DNA of 59,425 nucleotides from UBA6398 sp963660485. Its GTDB lineage: Bacteria; Bacteroidota; Bacteroidia; Bacteroidales; Bacteroidaceae. The stretch is from NCBI GenBank assembly GCA_963660485.1, contig CAVKYH010000012.1, positions 1 through 59,425 on the forward strand, in the 5' to 3' direction. This document shows, in pieces, positions 32,611-41,422 of this stretch (position 1 is the first letter of the stretch; every line of letters begins with the position of its first letter). A program made the translations under genes and the position numbers. Below the pieces are notes generated by a model, which did not search any database, was not told the origin of the DNA, and saw nothing but the letters and a program-made list of their open reading frames with translations.

Positions 32611-33288
32611 ATGAAAAGGCTCAACTACGAACAGCTGTCGTCCCTTCCGCTTTTTTTCGGAATGGACGGAGCCACTCTGGTGAGCATCTGCGAGGAGATA
32701 AACCCTGTGATTGCGCCCATGCGCAAGGGAAGCGTGATACTCAGCGCCGGCGAAAGTTGCCGCTCACTCGTATTTCTTCTTGAAGGAGAACTCGAAGCAT
32801 CGTCCGTTTTCGGCAACTCCAAGTTTTTTCTCTCCGAAACCATTCGCGCCATTACGCTTGTCGAGCCGCAATGCATGTTCGGACTCCACACCACATACAC
32901 CCGCAGCTACATTGCATCGGGCAGCGGTTACTACTTGCGCCTGCCCAAGACGGTAGTGGTGCACAGAATGATGGAAAACGAGGTTTTCCGTTTCAATTTC
33001 GTAAATCTTCTGAGCTCTCAGGTGCAGGAAACCACGCGCCGCCTGCGCCGTGTGGCGGGCAATGGCGTAGAAAAACGCATGGCAGAGTTTTTTGCGCGAC
33101 AAATGGTGAGACTTTCAGGACACAAAACCATAAGATGCAAAATGACAGATTTGGCAGAATCTTTGTGTGAAACCAGATTGACCGTTTCCCATACCTTGCG
33201 CAACCTCGAAAGCCGCAGCCTGCTCAAATCCACCCGTGGCGCAATCGAAATACCTGCCTTCGAGAAATTTCTTGCAGGAGTGGAATAA
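32611..33288 (+). CDS. Crp/Fnr-family transcriptional regulator
   Basis: A 225-residue regulator: an N-terminal cyclic-nucleotide-like beta-roll (about 10-120, GSVILSAGESCRSLVFLLEGELEAS), a dimer helix, and a C-terminal winged helix (about 145-215) with the recognition segment LAESLCETRLTVSHTLRNLES. No Fnr-type cysteine cluster is seen, so it is probably not an oxygen-sensing iron-sulfur protein. The in-frame codon at 32557 lies inside apbE and is less likely than 32611. It is the last gene of the 28207-33288 run and may regulate its own operon. Confidence 0.9.
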   Translation: MKRLNYEQLSSLPLFFGMDGATLVSICEEINPVIAPMRKGSVILSAGESCRSLVFLLEGELEASSVFGNSKFFLSETIRAITLVEPQCMFGLHTTYTRSYIASGSGYYLRLPKTVVVHRMMENEVFRFNFVNLLSSQVQETTRRLRRVAGNGVEKRMAEFFARQMVRLSGHKTIRCKMTDLAESLCETRLTVSHTLRNLESRSLLKSTRGAIEIPAFEKFLAGVE

Positions 33289-33342
33289 ACTTTCCCGCCT
33301 ATTATCTCTCCCCTCCCCCCGCCTTGTTTTTCCTCTGACGCT

Positions 33343-33381
33343 ATGAAAAAAATTTTAGATGACTTAAAATCTATAATTTGA
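33343..33381 (+). CDS. Possible 12-residue leader peptide or gene remnant
   Basis: ATG at 33343 opens a short frame coding MKKILDDLKSII and ends in TGA, whose last base is the A of the next ATG (33381). The peptide looks like the N terminus of a normal cytosolic protein. It could therefore be a leader coupled to the next gene, or the separated 5' end of a longer gene after a frameshift. Weak call. Confidence 0.3.
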   Translation: MKKILDDLKSII

Positions 33382-33734
33382 TGTATATGATAAAGGATTC
33401 TTCTATTAGAAATGATTTGTTTGGGTATGCTTTCAACGGGAAATTCCCGCCGAAATGTAACGACAACAACAACTTGTATCATGGATATGAGACACCAGCA
33501 CAAGAATGCTTGTTCTACGATTTTGCAGTACAAGGATACGACCTTAAAATCAAGTATAAAGGTCAACCATATTACTTTATGGTAGATACAGATTACGTTT
33601 GGTTGTCTGACGAAACCTTTACAGCAACAATTCAGAAGTTTGCTAATGGAAATGATGCCTTACTGCACTTTTGTATCAACGGCATTCCGCTTTATAAACT
33701 TGTTGACGATTTGGAGGAATTTGAGCCAATGTAA
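33381..33734 (+). CDS. Small orphan protein of unknown function (immunity-like composition)
   Basis: A 117-residue soluble, acidic protein beginning MYMIKDSSIRNDLFGYAFNG, with aromatic-rich strands (PYYFMVDTDYVWLSDETF) and an acidic C terminus DDLEEFEPM. I do not recognise the family. Size, acidity and isolation resemble immunity proteins of polymorphic toxin systems, but no toxin gene is present. The codon use is visibly more A/T-rich than in neighbouring genes, which hints at horizontal acquisition. ATG codons at 33381 and 33387 are possible starts. No promoter match is seen. Confidence 0.6.
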   Translation: MYMIKDSSIRNDLFGYAFNGKFPPKCNDNNNLYHGYETPAQECLFYDFAVQGYDLKIKYKGQPYYFMVDTDYVWLSDETFTATIQKFANGNDALLHFCINGIPLYKLVDDLEEFEPM

Positions 33735-33853
33735 AATTCCTTGAACATTGTTGACTGTAGTCTTGTCGTTTTTGTTGTAAAAGGGCTTGCGAGGCTACTT
33801 GAATATATTGTAGAAAAACGGGCCTCAAGCATTATAAACGTAAAATCTTCACC

Positions 33854-33931
33854 CGAAAAACGATGTCGGTTTTTCGCAAAAACAATGTCTGATATTATTT
33901 AAACAATGTCAGACATTGGAAAAACGATATA
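33854..33931 (+). repeat. 21-bp tiled array, family B (locus B5)
   Basis: Tiles n at 33885 and m at 33906 are separated by TATTTAAACA and followed by TGGAAAAACG. A leading tile ATGTCGGTTTT at 33863 is 22 bp upstream. With the following segment it forms a composite matching locus B6 plus A7. Confidence 0.83.
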
Positions 33932-33943
33932 CCCACTGGCTTC

Positions 33944-34182
33944 TCGCACGCCTTGTTTACGATTTTTCGCGAGCCGAAACGTAAGCATTTTCCCGCATTT
34001 CAGACGCCTCGTTCCGCAAGTCGAAAGTTTCATTCCGCAAGCCTGAAAACCATGCTGTGCAGGGCGAAAAAACGAGTCGGCATCTCGTAAAAACTCCGGG
34101 CCACCAAATTTAAATTAGATGCGTCGGAATTTAAATTCCGACGCATCTCGTAAAACACGAGATGCCTTGCAATTTTTTGCAT
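33944..34182 (+). repeat. Long-flank plus 21-bp tiled array, family A (locus A5)
   Basis: A flank of about 130 bp (GCACGCCTTGTTTA, GCCGAAACGTAAGCATTTT, CAGACGCCTCGTTCCGCAAG, AGGGCGAAAAAA) is shared with loci A6 and A7. It precedes tiles starting at 34075 (AGTCGGCATCT), 34096 (P), 34117 (q) and 34138 (Q), separated by CGTAAAAACT and two AATTTAAATT cores. Tiles two and three form a 32-bp palindrome. With B5 it accounts for about half of the 651-bp gap before the repeat-protein gene. The remainder holds only the promoter and leader. Confidence 0.86.
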
Positions 34183-34273
34183 ATTCCACAAGTTTTCCCC
34201 CAAGTCTCAAAAAAACATTTCCAAATGGCTAAGAATGTTAGAAATACCCTGCTATTTATCAAAATATTATAGC

Positions 34274-34281
34274 TAAATTTG
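34274..34281 (+). promoter_or_regulatory. -7 element for the repeat-protein gene (TAAATTTG)
   Basis: TAAATTTG followed by CAGCC lies about 105 bp before the first possible start at 34386, giving a leader of about 100 nt. Confidence 0.6.
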
Positions 34282-34385
34282 CAGCCAAATTAAGCATACT
34301 TATTACAATATGCGATAGCTATTGAAAAACAAAAAATCAGTATAAATCAAAAAACATTTTACCAGTCATTTTTCAAGGGCAAAAA

Positions 34386-37046
34386 ATGCCATTGAGAATG
34401 AAAAACAAATCAATTATGAAGAAGAAATTTACCAATTTCGTCAAGACAGCGGGAGGAGCATTGTTGTTGCTCGTTCTAATGCTCGTTGGCGTAACCCAAG
34501 CCAAGGCGCAAGAAACCTACGGCTTGAAGATTGCAGGAGTTGAAGTTACAAGCGAGAATTGCAACGACCTAAGCGTAATCAGCGGCGTGAGCGGAACTGT
34601 GAAATACGACCCCGCCACAAAAACGCTTACTCTCGACAGCGCTAAAATCCTTGGACTCCAATCCTATTGCATAGAAAACAACAACATTAGCGGACTCGTG
34701 ATAAATGCAACAGGGGAAAACTACGTGGGAAGCCGTTTTATTTCTATTGCAATCTACCAGCCTACAACAATAACTGGAGGCGGAACCATCAATACAGGAG
34801 AAAGCGCAAATACAGGTATCAAAATTCAAAAAGCCTCTCTTCTTATCGATAGCTGCACCGTGAATGCTCAAGGAAAACAGTGCGGAATAAGTGGAGCTGA
34901 CGGCGCAAGCGGAACAGAAACTCTTATCATTCGAAATGCAAAGGTTACGGCAAAAAGCGAAGGCCATGGTTCTATCTACAACTTGGGAGCGCTCACGCTT
35001 GACAGCTGCATAATCACCACGCCAGAAGGCGCTGCGTTTGACAAATCCCTATACGCTGTTGCGCAAAACGGGGAAATCGTGAAAAGCGAAGTTGTTATTG
35101 AAAAGATTGAAGAACCAACCGTAAGCTATGGCTTGAAAATTGCAGGAATTGACGTTACCAACAAAAACTGCAACGACCTAAGCGTAATCAGCGGCGTGAG
35201 CGGAACTGTGAAATACGACCCCGCCACAAAAACGCTTACTCTCGACAGCGCTAAAATCCTTGGACTCCAATCCTATTGCATAGAAAACAACAACATTAGC
35301 GGACTCGTGATAAATGCAACAGGGGAAAACTACGTGGGAAGCCGTTTTATTTCTATTGCAATCTACCAGCCTACAACAATAACTGGAGGCGGAACCATCA
35401 ATACAGGAGAAAGCGCAAATACAGGTATCAAAATTCAAAAAGCCTCTCTTCTTATCGATAGCTGCACCGTGAATGCTCAAGGAAAACAGTGCGGAATAAG
35501 TGGAGCTGACGGCGCAAGCGGAACAGAAACTCTTATCATTCGAAATGCAAAGGTTACGGCAAAAAGCGAAGGCCATGGTTCTATCTACAACTTGGGAGCG
35601 CTCACGCTTGACAGCTGCATAATCACCACGCCAGAAGGCGCTGCGTTTGACAAATCCCTATACGCTGTTGCGCAAAACGGGGAAATCGTGAAAAGCGAAG
35701 TTGTTATTGAAAAGATTGAAGAACCAACCGTAGACTACGGCCTGTCGCTCGCCGGCGTATACGTTACCAACAAAAACTGCAACGACCTTAGCGTAATCGA
35801 AGGCGTGGAAGGAACAGCGAAATACGACCCCGAAACAAAGACGCTCTATCTCGAAAACGTAACAATCACGAATGAAGGAAACGGCATTGACAACGACACA
35901 ATAGATGGTCTTACAATCAATGTAACCGGCGAGAATCGCATTACAACAGCGTACACCGCAATAAACTTGAACTACAACCCAACAATAATCAAAGGTAACG
36001 GAGTTCTCTATGCAGAGTCAAACGAAAGTCCGGGCATTTACTTCAGGGAATCACTTGAGATCGACAGTTGCACAGTGAACGCAAAAGGAACTTACGGTAT
36101 TACTGGAGATCTCGGAGAGTCTGAAACTCTCACGATACGCAACGCCACCGTAAAGGCAGCAGGCCCCGAAGGCTCTGTCTGCGACATTGCTTCGATAGCA
36201 TTTGACGGCTGCTTTATCAAACAGCCCGCCGGAGCTGCGTTTGACGAAACCCTGCATTCCATTGCGCTCAACGGACAAACCGTTACCGACACTGTGGCAA
36301 TAGAAAAGGTTGTAAACTACGGCATGCAGATTAACAAAGTAAATGTAACCAACGAAAACTGCAACGACCTAAGCGTAATTCCAGGCGTGAGCGGAACAGC
36401 GAAATACGATCCCGAAACAAAAACGCTATTCCTTGAAAACGCAACAATTACGACAGACAGAGACAACAAGGGCATTGACAACGACACAATATACGGGCTT
36501 ACAATCAACGTTACCGGCGAGAACAACATTACAACAAAGGGTGCCGCTCTAATCTTGAACTATAACCCGACGACCATCAAAGGCGGCGGAACGCTCAATA
36601 TAGTGTCAAATACCCTTGCAAGCATCTTCTTCAAAAAATCACTTGAGATTGACAGCTGCACAGTGAACGCCAAAGGAAAATGGGGTATTGCAGGAGAAGA
36701 TGGAGCATCTGAAACTCTCATCATGAACAATGCCAACGTAACGGCAGAGGGAACAAAAGGCTCTATCTGCGACATCCTTTCGCTCACACTCGACTACTGC
36801 TCAATCACACAGCCCGACGGCGCTGCGTTTGACGAATCTGTAAAAGCAGTTGCGCTCAACGGAGAAACAGTAACCAGCAAGGTGATAATAAAATCCGACC
36901 AGGCAGTAGGCATCAAGGACGTGAAAACCTCCGTTTCGGCACGCAAGCAAGGCATCTACAGCATCGACGGAGTTTACCTCGGCACCGATTTCGACTCTCT
37001 GCCTAAGGGAATCTACATCAAGGACGGAAAGAAAGTCTTGAAGTAA
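34386..37046 (+). CDS. Large exported surface protein with four beta-helix-like repeats
   Basis: 886 residues. A signal peptide (MKKKFTNFVKTAGGALLLLV...AKAQ) starts at the third in-frame Met (34416), and starts at 34386 or 34398 would add a short basic leader. Four repeats of about 190-203 residues follow (about 43-245, 246-448, 449-641, 642-830). Each opens with YGLxIAGVxVTxxNCNDLSV and contains YDPxTKTLxL, ENxIT, SLxIDSCTVNAxGK and a PxGAAFDxSL motif. They resemble the carbohydrate-binding beta-helix-like modules of Prevotella/Bacteroides surface proteins. The C terminus (QGIYSIDGVYLGTDF, LPKGIYIKDGKKVLK) looks like a Bacteroidota sorting or anchoring end. Repeats one and two are identical in DNA over about 564 bp. 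A strong terminator follows. Confidence 0.85.
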   Translation: MPLRMKNKSIMKKKFTNFVKTAGGALLLLVLMLVGVTQAKAQETYGLKIAGVEVTSENCNDLSVISGVSGTVKYDPATKTLTLDSAKILGLQSYCIENNNISGLVINATGENYVGSRFISIAIYQPTTITGGGTINTGESANTGIKIQKASLLIDSCTVNAQGKQCGISGADGASGTETLIIRNAKVTAKSEGHGSIYNLGALTLDSCIITTPEGAAFDKSLYAVAQNGEIVKSEVVIEKIEEPTVSYGLKIAGIDVTNKNCNDLSVISGVSGTVKYDPATKTLTLDSAKILGLQSYCIENNNISGLVINATGENYVGSRFISIAIYQPTTITGGGTINTGESANTGIKIQKASLLIDSCTVNAQGKQCGISGADGASGTETLIIRNAKVTAKSEGHGSIYNLGALTLDSCIITTPEGAAFDKSLYAVAQNGEIVKSEVVIEKIEEPTVDYGLSLAGVYVTNKNCNDLSVIEGVEGTAKYDPETKTLYLENVTITNEGNGIDNDTIDGLTINVTGENRITTAYTAINLNYNPTIIKGNGVLYAESNESPGIYFRESLEIDSCTVNAKGTYGITGDLGESETLTIRNATVKAAGPEGSVCDIASIAFDGCFIKQPAGAAFDETLHSIALNGQTVTDTVAIEKVVNYGMQINKVNVTNENCNDLSVIPGVSGTAKYDPETKTLFLENATITTDRDNKGIDNDTIYGLTINVTGENNITTKGAALILNYNPTTIKGGGTLNIVSNTLASIFFKKSLEIDSCTVNAKGKWGIAGEDGASETLIMNNANVTAEGTKGSICDILSLTLDYCSITQPDGAAFDESVKAVALNGETVTSKVIIKSDQAVGIKDVKTSVSARKQGIYSIDGVYLGTDFDSLPKGIYIKDGKKVLK
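34560..35732 (+). repeat. Identical tandem duplication of one protein repeat (609-bp period)
   Basis: The segment 34560-35123 recurs at 35169-35732, shifted by 609 bp (203 codons), with no difference seen on reading both copies. Repeats three and four of the same gene are clearly related but diverged, so this duplication is recent or kept uniform by recombination. Because the period is a multiple of three, gain or loss of a unit would keep the frame. Confidence 0.92.
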
Positions 37047-37094
37047 CATCGCGAAAATGCCGACAGTTTCCAGCTGAAAGCATACCATACTAAT

Positions 37095-37136
37095 AAAAGG
37101 GACAAGCCCGCAACCGGCGGACTTGTCCCTTTTTTA
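37095..37136 (+). terminator. Rho-independent terminator after the repeat-protein gene
   Basis: A 12-bp perfect stem, AAAAGGGACAAG with CTTGTCCCTTTT, surrounds a 15-base loop and is flanked by T-rich sequence. It could act in both directions, for this gene and as a barrier to readthrough from the convergent RND gene. Confidence 0.85.
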
Positions 37137-37162
37137 TGCCCTTGAAATGCCGCGCCTCTTTT

Positions 37163-37356
37163 TGCACGCCTTATTTACGGTATTTCGCGAACCAAATCGA
37201 ATGTTTTTTACCGCGAGCCAAGACCCCTGCTGCGCAGGGCGAAAAAATTTGTCGGCATCTTGTAAAAACTCCGGGCCATGTAATTTAAATTAGATGCGTC
37301 GGAATTTAAATTTGGTGGCCCGGAGTTTTTCACGAGATGCGTTGCAGTTTTTTGCA
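37163..37356 (+). repeat. Long-flank plus 21-bp tiled array, family A (locus A6)
   Basis: After a shortened flank (GCACGCCTTATTTACGG, TGCTGCGCAGGGCGAAAAAA), tiles start at 37250 (TGTCGGCATCT), 37271 (S), 37292 (q) and 37313 (p), separated by TGTAAAAACT and two AATTTAAATT cores, then AGTTTTTCACG. It ends about 20 bp before the stop of the convergent RND gene. The rest of the 331-bp gap holds only the terminator. Confidence 0.86.
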
Positions 37357-37377
37357 GCATGCAATATAGTAAAAAAT

Positions 37378-40300
37378 CTATCCGTTATCCCGTTCTCGCT
37401 TGTATATCATGAGCAACATTGCAGGCAGCACAATCAGCAGCAAAGGCAACCCCACAACAAATCCGCCTATCACTGCCACGGCGAGCGGCTGCTGCATCTG
37501 CGCCCCAAGCCCCATGCCAAGCGCAAGAGGCATAAGCGCAAGCACTGCACCTATTGCAGTCATCAGTTTGGGCCGTATGCGCAAAGCGATGGCATAGTCC
37601 ACCGATTCAGAAACGCTTCCGCCCCGACGGCGATTGGTTATATATTGCCAGACGGTGAATATGGCATTTTCGGCAATGATTCCCACCACCATTATAATGC
37701 CCGTATAGCTGCTCACATTCAGCGGCACGCCTACAATATACAATGCCATGAGGCAACCGCCTATTCCCATTACCGATACAAGAAGTATGGCTATCGACAC
37801 AAGCCACTGCCGGAAAAGGAAAACCAATACGGCAAACACCAAAAGCACTGCAAGCGAGAGAATCAGGGCAAGTTCGCGAAACGATTGCTGTTGTTCCGAA
37901 TACGCTCCGCCGTATGAAATGCTGTATCCCGGCGGCAAGGATATCTTTTGCGAGATGCAGTTTTGCAGTTCTGCCATGACGTTTCCCAAATCGCGGTTTT
38001 CAAGACGTGCTGTAAGGGTTATCACGCTCTTCAAGTTCTCCCGCCGCTGCTCTATCTCGCCACCAATCACGCGCATGTTGCAGAAAAACGAAAGCGGGCG
38101 CGTATTTCCGTCGCACAAGAATATAGGGACGTTTTCAAGATGTTGGGGCGAGTTTTCATTAAAATCGGTGAACCTTAAAAGAATGCGCCTCATCTGTTCC
38201 CCTTCCTGCACCGAGCCTATCTGCAAACCGCCAGTCATCGATGCTTGAGCAGGATTGGGTTCCGCCACATTCTGAGGCTGACACATGGCAACCCCGCCAG
38301 TTTGCGCCGCAAGCTGTTCCTGAAAATCGGTGAGGCTTATACCAAACCGCGAAAGCCTTTCCCTGTCGGGCTCAAACACTATCGATGCACCGGCAGGCAC
38401 AAGCCCGTTGTCGATATCCACTATGCCGTCCACGCTCTGCATAACCCCTTCGGTTTTTTCCGCAAGTTGTTGCAGCAAAGTATAGTCATCGCCGAAAATC
38501 TTCACCTCCACAGGTTTCGGAGTACTCATCAAATCACCAAGTAAATCAGATATGCGCTGCCCGAAGTCAATGGTCATCAGCGGCACATGCCTCGAAAGTT
38601 CGCGGCGAAGCTCTGCAATTACTTCGGGAGTGGTTTTGCCGCAATCGGGCTTCAGTTGTATAAGATAATCGCCGAAGTTGCTGGGGCGCGTCTTGAACGA
38701 CATTCCCAACGCCGTACGTCGCGAGTAGGTTTCCACCGCAGGATTTTTCATTATTATAGCCTCCATTTGCCGGCAAAGTCGGTCGGTTTCTTCAATATCC
38801 GTGCCGGCGGGCGAATGATAATCGAGCACAATTGTCCCTTCGTCAAGTTCGGGAAGAAAACCAGAGGACAAGTGCGAAGAAACATACCACCCACCCGCTA
38901 ATACAAACACCACAAACACGGCGGCAAGCCACGGACGGCGATATATAGCGGTGAGAAAACGAACTTTGCGAATCGCGGCCTCTTCCATCTCCTTTGCATC
39001 AAGACTTTTGGGGCGCAACTTTTTACGGTAGCCTATCATCAGATGAAGCACAGGCAACAACAGCCACGTAACAAGGAACGACGCCACAAGAGTGAGCTGC
39101 ATAGTATCGGAAAGCTCGCGGAAAAAACTGCCGGCAAGCCCACTCATCAAGCGGAAAGGGAAATGTATCACGATTGTAGAAAGCGACGACGCCACCATGG
39201 CAGGGAAAATATTGCGGATAGCAGCTCTGACGGCTCCGAAACGGGTGATTGCAGTATTTTCCTCGTGTTCGCGGTAAATCTGCTCAATTATCACAATCGC
39301 GTCATCGATTATCAGTCCCACAGAAGCCGCCATAGCTCCAAGCGACATCACGTTTATTGAAATTCCAACCAAGTAGCACAGCAAGATACTCAATGCTATC
39401 GTTACGGGAATGGTTAGCATCACCACAAGGCTCGACCTCCACGAACGCAAAAAGAATATCATCACAACGATAGCTAGAAACAATCCCTCGTAAATGGTCT
39501 TGAGTACACTATGAATGCTGTTTGCCACAAAAACACTCTGGTTGTAGTATGTTTTCAACTCGTAACCAGGCGGAAGTTGACGCTCGATTTCTTTTGCCTT
39601 AGCGTCCACGTTTTTTGCAAACTCAACAAGATTCACTCCAGGCTGCTTCACAATATCAATCAATACCGCATCGTTGCCGTCGGCATTGATCTTAAGAAAT
39701 TCCTGCTGCTCCTTGATTTCCACATCTGCGATATCACCCACACGAACAACCCTCTTGCCGTCATTGCGGACTATCACGTTTTTTATGTCTTCGGTTCCGT
39801 TTATACGTGTATCGGTCAAAGTGAGATAAAGCCGCCCGTAATTTGCCACGTTTCCGTTGCCGAGCACAAAATTAGTCTGCGAAAAGGCCGCCTTAACCAT
39901 TGCCGGGGTAACGGAAAGCACCGTCATTTTCCCTACATCGGGCTTTACAACGAATTCCTTTGCTTTGCCGCCGCGCACAACAACGTTGCTTATTCCGTTG
40001 ACCTGCGAAAACATCGGGCGAACAAGAAGATTTCCTACATCACGCAATTCTATACGACTATGAACCTTGCTCTCGAGCGTAAAACCGCACACCGGAAAAA
40101 GCGACTGGTTCATTGCTTCGGCAGAAACCACAGTTCCTTCGGGCAAGAAGCCTTTGATTTCGTTTATTCTGCTTTCGAGTTGTGTTTTCAATGCGTATAT
40201 ATCCGTCCCCCACCGAAAGAAAACGTCCACAACACAGCTTCCGCGACTTGTACTGCTCTTTACAACCGTAACTCCAGGCACTTTCTTTACGGCGCTTTCC

Positions 40301-40509
40301 AATGGTTTTGTAACGGTAATCATCATGCGGTCGACGGGCTGCTGTCCTGCATCGGCAATAACCGTTATGCGCGGAAACAATACCTCTGGAAAAAGGTTTA
40401 CCTGCATTTGCGAATAACACCAAAGCCCTCCCAAAAGAATCAAAAGGGACACGAAAAGAATTGGGCGGCGATATATCTGGTGTAGACTCTTTTTCTGTAA
40501 ATCATTCAT
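37378..40509 (-). CDS. RND-family efflux transporter (inner-membrane permease)
   Basis: A 1043-residue proton-driven pump of the AcrB superfamily. The N-terminal helix (RPILFVSLLILLGGLWCYS) is followed by a large periplasmic porter/docking region, helices 2-6 with the proton-relay pair in VGLIIDDAIVIIEQIY (about residues 400-415), a second periplasmic region, and helices 8-12. The substrate is not predictable, and no metal-binding methionine cluster stands out. In-frame sequence upstream to 40560 overlaps the adaptor gene, so the ATG at 40509, 10 bp after the adaptor stop, is preferred. It is last in a tolC-adaptor-RND operon on the minus strand. Confidence 0.94.
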   Translation of the reverse strand: MNDLQKKSLHQIYRRPILFVSLLILLGGLWCYSQMQVNLFPEVLFPRITVIADAGQQPVDRMMITVTKPLESAVKKVPGVTVVKSSTSRGSCVVDVFFRWGTDIYALKTQLESRINEIKGFLPEGTVVSAEAMNQSLFPVCGFTLESKVHSRIELRDVGNLLVRPMFSQVNGISNVVVRGGKAKEFVVKPDVGKMTVLSVTPAMVKAAFSQTNFVLGNGNVANYGRLYLTLTDTRINGTEDIKNVIVRNDGKRVVRVGDIADVEIKEQQEFLKINADGNDAVLIDIVKQPGVNLVEFAKNVDAKAKEIERQLPPGYELKTYYNQSVFVANSIHSVLKTIYEGLFLAIVVMIFFLRSWRSSLVVMLTIPVTIALSILLCYLVGISINVMSLGAMAASVGLIIDDAIVIIEQIYREHEENTAITRFGAVRAAIRNIFPAMVASSLSTIVIHFPFRLMSGLAGSFFRELSDTMQLTLVASFLVTWLLLPVLHLMIGYRKKLRPKSLDAKEMEEAAIRKVRFLTAIYRRPWLAAVFVVFVLAGGWYVSSHLSSGFLPELDEGTIVLDYHSPAGTDIEETDRLCRQMEAIIMKNPAVETYSRRTALGMSFKTRPSNFGDYLIQLKPDCGKTTPEVIAELRRELSRHVPLMTIDFGQRISDLLGDLMSTPKPVEVKIFGDDYTLLQQLAEKTEGVMQSVDGIVDIDNGLVPAGASIVFEPDRERLSRFGISLTDFQEQLAAQTGGVAMCQPQNVAEPNPAQASMTGGLQIGSVQEGEQMRRILLRFTDFNENSPQHLENVPIFLCDGNTRPLSFFCNMRVIGGEIEQRRENLKSVITLTARLENRDLGNVMAELQNCISQKISLPPGYSISYGGAYSEQQQSFRELALILSLAVLLVFAVLVFLFRQWLVSIAILLVSVMGIGGCLMALYIVGVPLNVSSYTGIIMVVGIIAENAIFTVWQYITNRRRGGSVSESVDYAIALRIRPKLMTAIGAVLALMPLALGMGLGAQMQQPLAVAVIGGFVVGLPLLLIVLPAMLLMIYKRERDNG

Positions 40510-40519
40510 TGTTCCCACG

Positions 40520-41410
40520 CTATTTTGCAATTGATATTTTTGTGCTGTCTCCCAATCCATAAGCTCCGTTATGCACTATGCGGTCGGCAACACTCAATGT
40601 GCCGGCTTTGATCTCTGTTTCTGTGGAATTTTCGGCGCATATTTCCACTGGTACTCTTATTGCCGTGCTGTCGTCAACAAGTTTCATCACCCAATGTTCG
40701 GTCATCGTTTCATTGCTTTGTACAGATCCTTTGGGCAATATCAGTCCTTGTGCACCGTCCGCGGCTTTTGTTTCAATCAAAGCCCTCACATTCATTCCCT
40801 CAGGCAGGAAAGGCGCGGAAGCATATGCCACCACGCGCTGCGTCTGCGAAGCAACGTCCATCGTGGCAAGCGGCAAGGATATCCTTGCGTTGACATGTTT
40901 TCCATCGGGCAGCACTATCGTACATTTACTCCCGTCTTTGGCACAATCATGCTGCTCATACGGGACATCTATCTCAAACGCCATACTGTTTTCGTCTACT
41001 ATCGAGCAAAGCGTAGTGTTTTCAGCAGCATAACAACCCGTTGTTATCTGCACGTCAAGCACTATTCCGCTTTGATGCGCCGTTATTGTTATTCCTTTTT
41101 CGTGAGTTGTGGCAAGGGCATGCTGTTCCTTACTTTCAATACGGTAAAGAATTTGTCCGGCACTCACTCTTTTTCCTGGCTTGACGAATGATTTCACGAT
41201 GAATCCCGATATCGGTGCAGCCACAACCGTTTTGCCGAGATATATGGTGGTTGCGGGCAATTCTATATACTGCCTTATTTTTCCGGGGCGTGCATGTGTC
41301 AACGTTACGGTGGTTCGCGGTTCGGTCAAGTCGGCATCTTTGTTTGACGGGGTGCTTTGGCAAGCGCATAGTATCGCCGAAGCAAGGATTGTAAATGCTA
41401 TGTTTTTCAT
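40520..41410 (-). CDS. RND efflux periplasmic adaptor lipoprotein (HlyD/MFP family)
   Basis: A 296-residue membrane-fusion protein that bridges the RND pump and the TolC-like channel. The signal ends in AILCAC with lipidation at about C17. The mature chain has a barrel-sandwich/lipoyl region (about 60-125, VVAAPISGFIVKSFVKPGKRVSAGQILYRIE and ITAHQSGIVLDVQIT). A beta-barrel (about 130-210) and a membrane-proximal domain follow. The alpha-helical hairpin usually inserted in the lipoyl domain is almost absent, making it short for the family, a feature shared with CusB/CzcB-like small adaptors in Bacteroidota. It lies 12 bp behind the TolC gene. Confidence 0.92.
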   Translation of the reverse strand: MKNIAFTILASAILCACQSTPSNKDADLTEPRTTVTLTHARPGKIRQYIELPATTIYLGKTVVAAPISGFIVKSFVKPGKRVSAGQILYRIESKEQHALATTHEKGITITAHQSGIVLDVQITTGCYAAENTTLCSIVDENSMAFEIDVPYEQHDCAKDGSKCTIVLPDGKHVNARISLPLATMDVASQTQRVVAYASAPFLPEGMNVRALIETKAADGAQGLILPKGSVQSNETMTEHWVMKLVDDSTAIRVPVEICAENSTETEIKAGTLSVADRIVHNGAYGLGDSTKISIAK

Positions 41411-41422
41411 CTTCTATAGAGT

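Noticed and set aside
33381..33734. Toxin-immunity pair with the repeat-protein gene downstream.
   Set aside because: The downstream protein is a secreted repeat protein without a recognisable toxin domain, and a promoter plus two repeat arrays separate the genes.
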